Shown in pieces: positions 5,771 to 7,674 of a stretch of 7,674 bases of DNA (positions within the stretch are counted from its first letter, which is position 1; each line of letters begins with the position of its first letter). Location: positions 1-7,674 of the forward strand of contig CALXKG010000075.1 of assembly GCA_944388825.1 (NCBI GenBank). Reading direction: 5' to 3'. Both the position numbers and the translations under genes were made by a program. This DNA is from an uncultured Clostridia bacterium (lineage in GTDB: Bacteria > Bacillota > Clostridia > Oscillospirales > Ruminococcaceae). The notes beneath the pieces are model-generated. The model did not search any database, had not been told where the DNA came from, and worked only from the letters and a program-made list of their open reading frames with translations.

Positions 5771-6802
5771 TTACCCCAGGATGTAGGCTTTCAGGAGGCC
5801 GTACAGCTGCCGCAGCGAGTCGATGTGGGTCCGTTCATACCCGTGGGTCGCCCGGCAGCCGTGGCCGACGGCGGCGTGGCGGACGTCGTACCCCGCCTGG
5901 AGGGCCGGGTCGCAGTCGGTGCCGTAGCCGGGGGTAAAGACGTCGACCACATAGTCGATGCCGGCCTTATCCGCCGCCCGCATCAGCTCTTCTTTCAGCT
6001 CGACGTGGTAGGGGAAGCGGGAATCCTTGGCGAAGATAGTCGCCTTGTGCTCGTTTGAAGTCTGCTCCGGGCCGACCGGCGCGATGTCGAGGGCGATCAG
6101 GTCATGGGTCTGGGGCGGGATCCAGCTGCCGCCGTGGAGGATCTCTTCATAGAAGGTAAAATAGGCGGTGACGTTGCGGGGCGGGGTGATCTTGTTTTCC
6201 GCAAAATACTTCATCAGGGTCAGCAGCACCGCCGAGCAGGCCTTGTCGTCGATAAACCGGGATTTGATGAAATCCCCGGCCATCGTGAAATGGGGGTCGA
6301 GGGCGATGAGGTCGCCGGTCTCGATGCCGAGCGCCCTCGTTTCGGCCGCCGAGCAGACGTCCTCGTCCAACAGGATGCAGATGTTGTGCTCATAATCGGC
6401 CGGGGCGTTGTAGACGTCGGCGGGGGTGGTGTGGACCGACGGGCTGACCCGCTGGACGGTGCCGGAATAGACCCCCTTCCGGGAATAGACCCGGACGTTT
6501 TCATGTTCGGCGGCGCTGGCCCGCAGCCCGCCGACCGGGACGACCTTGAGGGTGCCGTCCGGGTAGATGTGCCGCACCATCAGCCCGATGTCGTCCAGGT
6601 GGGAGATGAGGCAGAGGCTGTCCCCTTCGCCGCCCAGGTCGCACCAGACCCCGCCTTTGCGGAGGAAGTGTGGGGTGTAGCCCAGCCGTTCCATCTCGGC
6701 GGCGGCATATTCCTGGATCGCCCGGAACTGTCCGGAGGTGGAGTCGATGGCGAGCAGGTTCTGCAGCTGCTCCAGCATATAATCGCGGTCAAAAGTTTTC
6801 AT
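5771..6802 (-). CDS. M42-family metallopeptidase (glutamyl aminopeptidase/cellulase M-like)
   Basis: A 343-residue cytosolic aminopeptidase-like protein; M42 enzymes form large complexes that trim peptides with two metal ions. The metal and catalytic residues can be placed by family motifs: H68 and D70 in SHLDDIGLMV (usual form AHMDEIG), D185 in FIDDKAC (bridging ligand), E219-E220 in TFYEEILHGG (catalytic base and ligand), D239 in ALDIAP and H326 in ERTHIDSL. The length is normal for the family, so it should be intact. The first motif and FIDDK deviate a little from the canonical forms, pointing to a divergent subgroup. ATG at 6802 is preceded by a perfect AGGAGG (6808-6813) with 5-bp spacing. 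The gene has its own promoter in the 6803-6993 gap and heads an operon with the HD gene. Substrate range is unknown; a role in peptide turnover is the family expectation. Confidence 0.9.
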   Translation of the reverse strand: MKTFDRDYMLEQLQNLLAIDSTSGQFRAIQEYAAAEMERLGYTPHFLRKGGVWCDLGGEGDSLCLISHLDDIGLMVRHIYPDGTLKVVPVGGLRASAAEHENVRVYSRKGVYSGTVQRVSPSVHTTPADVYNAPADYEHNICILLDEDVCSAAETRALGIETGDLIALDPHFTMAGDFIKSRFIDDKACSAVLLTLMKYFAENKITPPRNVTAYFTFYEEILHGGSWIPPQTHDLIALDIAPVGPEQTSNEHKATIFAKDSRFPYHVELKEELMRAADKAGIDYVVDVFTPGYGTDCDPALQAGYDVRHAAVGHGCRATHGYERTHIDSLRQLYGLLKAYILG

Positions 6803-6846
6803 GTTGTCCTCCTGTTTTATGGTAATATAGACGAATGGATGCTTTT

Positions 6847-6875
6847 AGTATACCGCATACCGGGCAAAAGCGCAA
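6847..6875 (-). promoter_or_regulatory. Sigma-A type promoter of the M42 peptidase-HD operon
   Basis: On the - strand, TTGCGC (+ strand 6870-6875) is followed after 17 bp by TATACT (6847-6852). Transcription would start near 6840, giving a leader of about 38 nt ending in the AGGAGG ribosome binding site. The spacing is ideal and the -10 is one base from consensus. Confidence 0.7.
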
Positions 6876-6889
6876 GGCGTTTTGCGGTT

Positions 6890-6927
6890 TTTCCGCGGAA
6901 ATCAATATAGACAGAATTTGATTTCCG
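6890..6927. repeat. Overlapping palindromes upstream of the M42 operon promoter
   Basis: A 12-bp perfect palindrome TTTCCGCGGAAA (6890-6901) overlaps a wider inverted repeat, CGGAAATCA at 6896-6904 and TGATTTCCG at 6919-6927 (9 bp, 14-bp spacer). Both lie 15-52 bp upstream of the -35 box on the - strand and beyond the terminator of the M20 gene. The position fits an operator for a dimeric regulator. No regulator family was recognised from the sequence. Confidence 0.45.
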
Positions 6928-6948
6928 TGCTTTTCCCTCCAGGGCTGT

Positions 6949-6987
6949 AAACAAAACCGCCGCACAGGCGGGAGACCTGCGCGGCGG
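6949..6987 (-). terminator. Intrinsic terminator of the M20 peptidase gene
   Basis: On the - strand a 12-bp stem with one G-U pair (CCGCCGCGCAGG / CCTGTGCGGCGG; + strand 6976-6987 and 6957-6968) has a 7-nt loop and is followed by TTTTGTTT. It starts 6 bp after the stop codon, a textbook factor-independent terminator. Confidence 0.9.
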
Positions 6988-6993
6988 GGGAGG

Positions 6994-7674
6994 TTAATAC
7001 CGGGTGATGAACTTGACGAAGAATTCCGGGCCGGTGGTGATATCCTCGACCGGGATGCACTCGTTGGCGGCATGGGCCGGGCCCCACCCGCCGCCGTTAA
7101 AGAAGCTGGAGAAGCGGTAGACGCTGTCGCAGACCTCGCTGTAGTAGCGGGAGTCGGTACCGCCCAGCATATACCCGGGGATGGTGACGACGCCGGGGTA
7201 GTTTTCCTCGCAGATCGACTGGATCAGGTCGTACCCGCGGGTGTGCAGCTTGGACGCGGTGGGCGGGTTGCCGCCCTTTAACAGCCGCACCTTGACCCCT
7301 TCCGGCACGACGTTTTCAAAGTGCTTCTGCAAGACTTCGAGGGTATCCCCTTCGATCGCGCGGCAGTTGATCGTGACCGAGCAGCGCTGGGGGAGGATAT
7401 TGGCCTGTTCCGACCCCTGGGCCATCGTGACGGCGGTGGTGGTGTGGAAGAGGGCGGAAAGGTAGGGGTCTTCCTGGACGTAAGGGAGGAGCTTGTCCCA
7501 GTTGCCTTCGACGTCCCGGCAAAGCTCGCCCACTTCGCCTTCCATAAACGGCGCGGAGGCTTCGAGGTTCTGTTTGACGCACTCGGTGATCCGGTAGGGG
7601 AACTGGTTTTCCTCGACGGCGATGACCGCCTGCGCCAGCAGCTTCATCGCGCTGTCCTTGGGCGGGACGGAGGA
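6994..7674 (-). CDS. M20-family metallopeptidase (CPS1/PM20D1-like), C-terminal part, 5' truncated by window edge
   Basis: The frame is open to base 7674 and gives 226 residues; the ATG at 7647 is internal. The first visible residues SSVPPKDSA are the usual continuation of the GGHSS.PP motif that opens the M20 dimerisation domain. That domain continues with HTTTAVTMAQGSEQANILPQ, the typical T-T---G--xNViP pattern, and VTINCRAIEGDT. The catalytic domain then resumes with GGTDSRYYSEVCDSVYRF, and HAANECIPVE carries the last metal-ligand histidine. M20 enzymes are zinc-dependent carboxypeptidases, dipeptidases or deacylases; the GGTDSRYY and H-x-x-N-E forms resemble the carboxypeptidase S/PM20D1 branch. 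The C-terminus (FVKFITRY) is complete and is followed by a strong terminator. The first catalytic half, with the HxD motif and EE pair, lies outside the window, so activity cannot be judged. The gene is transcribed separately from the M42 operon downstream. Confidence 0.9.
   Translation of the reverse strand, partial: SSVPPKDSAMKLLAQAVIAVEENQFPYRITECVKQNLEASAPFMEGEVGELCRDVEGNWDKLLPYVQEDPYLSALFHTTTAVTMAQGSEQANILPQRCSVTINCRAIEGDTLEVLQKHFENVVPEGVKVRLLKGGNPPTASKLHTRGYDLIQSICEENYPGVVTIPGYMLGGTDSRYYSEVCDSVYRFSSFFNGGGWGPAHAANECIPVEDITTGPEFFVKFITRY

Noticed and set aside
6104..6910. Open + strand frames of 268 codons here and 273 codons at 5237-6058
   Set aside because: They are antisense to the M42 and HD genes, whose catalytic motifs are clear, and they look like GC-driven shadow frames.

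Overview
The window comes from a GC-rich Gram-positive anaerobe, most likely a gut Clostridia of the Oscillospirales type. The evidence is the combination of purine-rich AGGAGG/AAAGGA ribosome binding sites, lipoprotein solute-binding proteins of the LplA/DUF3502 type, an AraC-family regulator next to them, and GC-rich genes separated by AT-rich promoters. The taxonomic call is inference; there is no rRNA or marker gene here.

Layout: (1) positions 1-537 hold the C-terminal part of a MATE-family efflux transporter on the + strand. It converges on an AraC-family regulator (603-1523, - strand), with a shared bidirectional terminator hairpin between them (562-597). (2) The regulator is divergent from two tandem paralogous extracellular solute-binding lipoproteins (1755-3347 and 3539-5125, + strand). 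Each has its own promoter and its own terminator. No permease or ATPase gene is present. (3) A - strand operon of an M42-type metallopeptidase (5771-6802) followed 9 bp later by a small HD-domain protein (5192-5761) faces the second binding protein. (4) A 5'-truncated M20-type peptidase (6994 to the window edge, - strand) ends at a clear terminator.

The most informative structure is not a gene. In front of each binding-protein gene there is the same promoter module: two GATAAwTT direct repeats exactly 21 bp apart, followed at the same distance by an extended -10 box (TGnTAAAAT). Direct half-sites two helical turns apart just upstream of the -35 region are the classic layout for an AraC-type activator. 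In the first copy the distal half-site also overlaps the -35 box of the regulator's own divergent promoter. This suggests one regulator that activates both binding-protein genes and represses itself, as in the araC/araBAD arrangement. The whole cassette (operator, promoter, gene, 3' UTR, terminator) has been duplicated in tandem, and the two copies have since diverged to about three quarters protein identity. The two promoters also differ in the quality of the -35 box, so basal expression may differ.

Nothing here amounts to a clearly new enzymatic system. The peptidases, HD protein and MATE protein look like ordinary family members. No tRNA, rRNA, CRISPR array, insertion sequence or attachment site was seen, and no gene-free stretch exceeds 300 bases.
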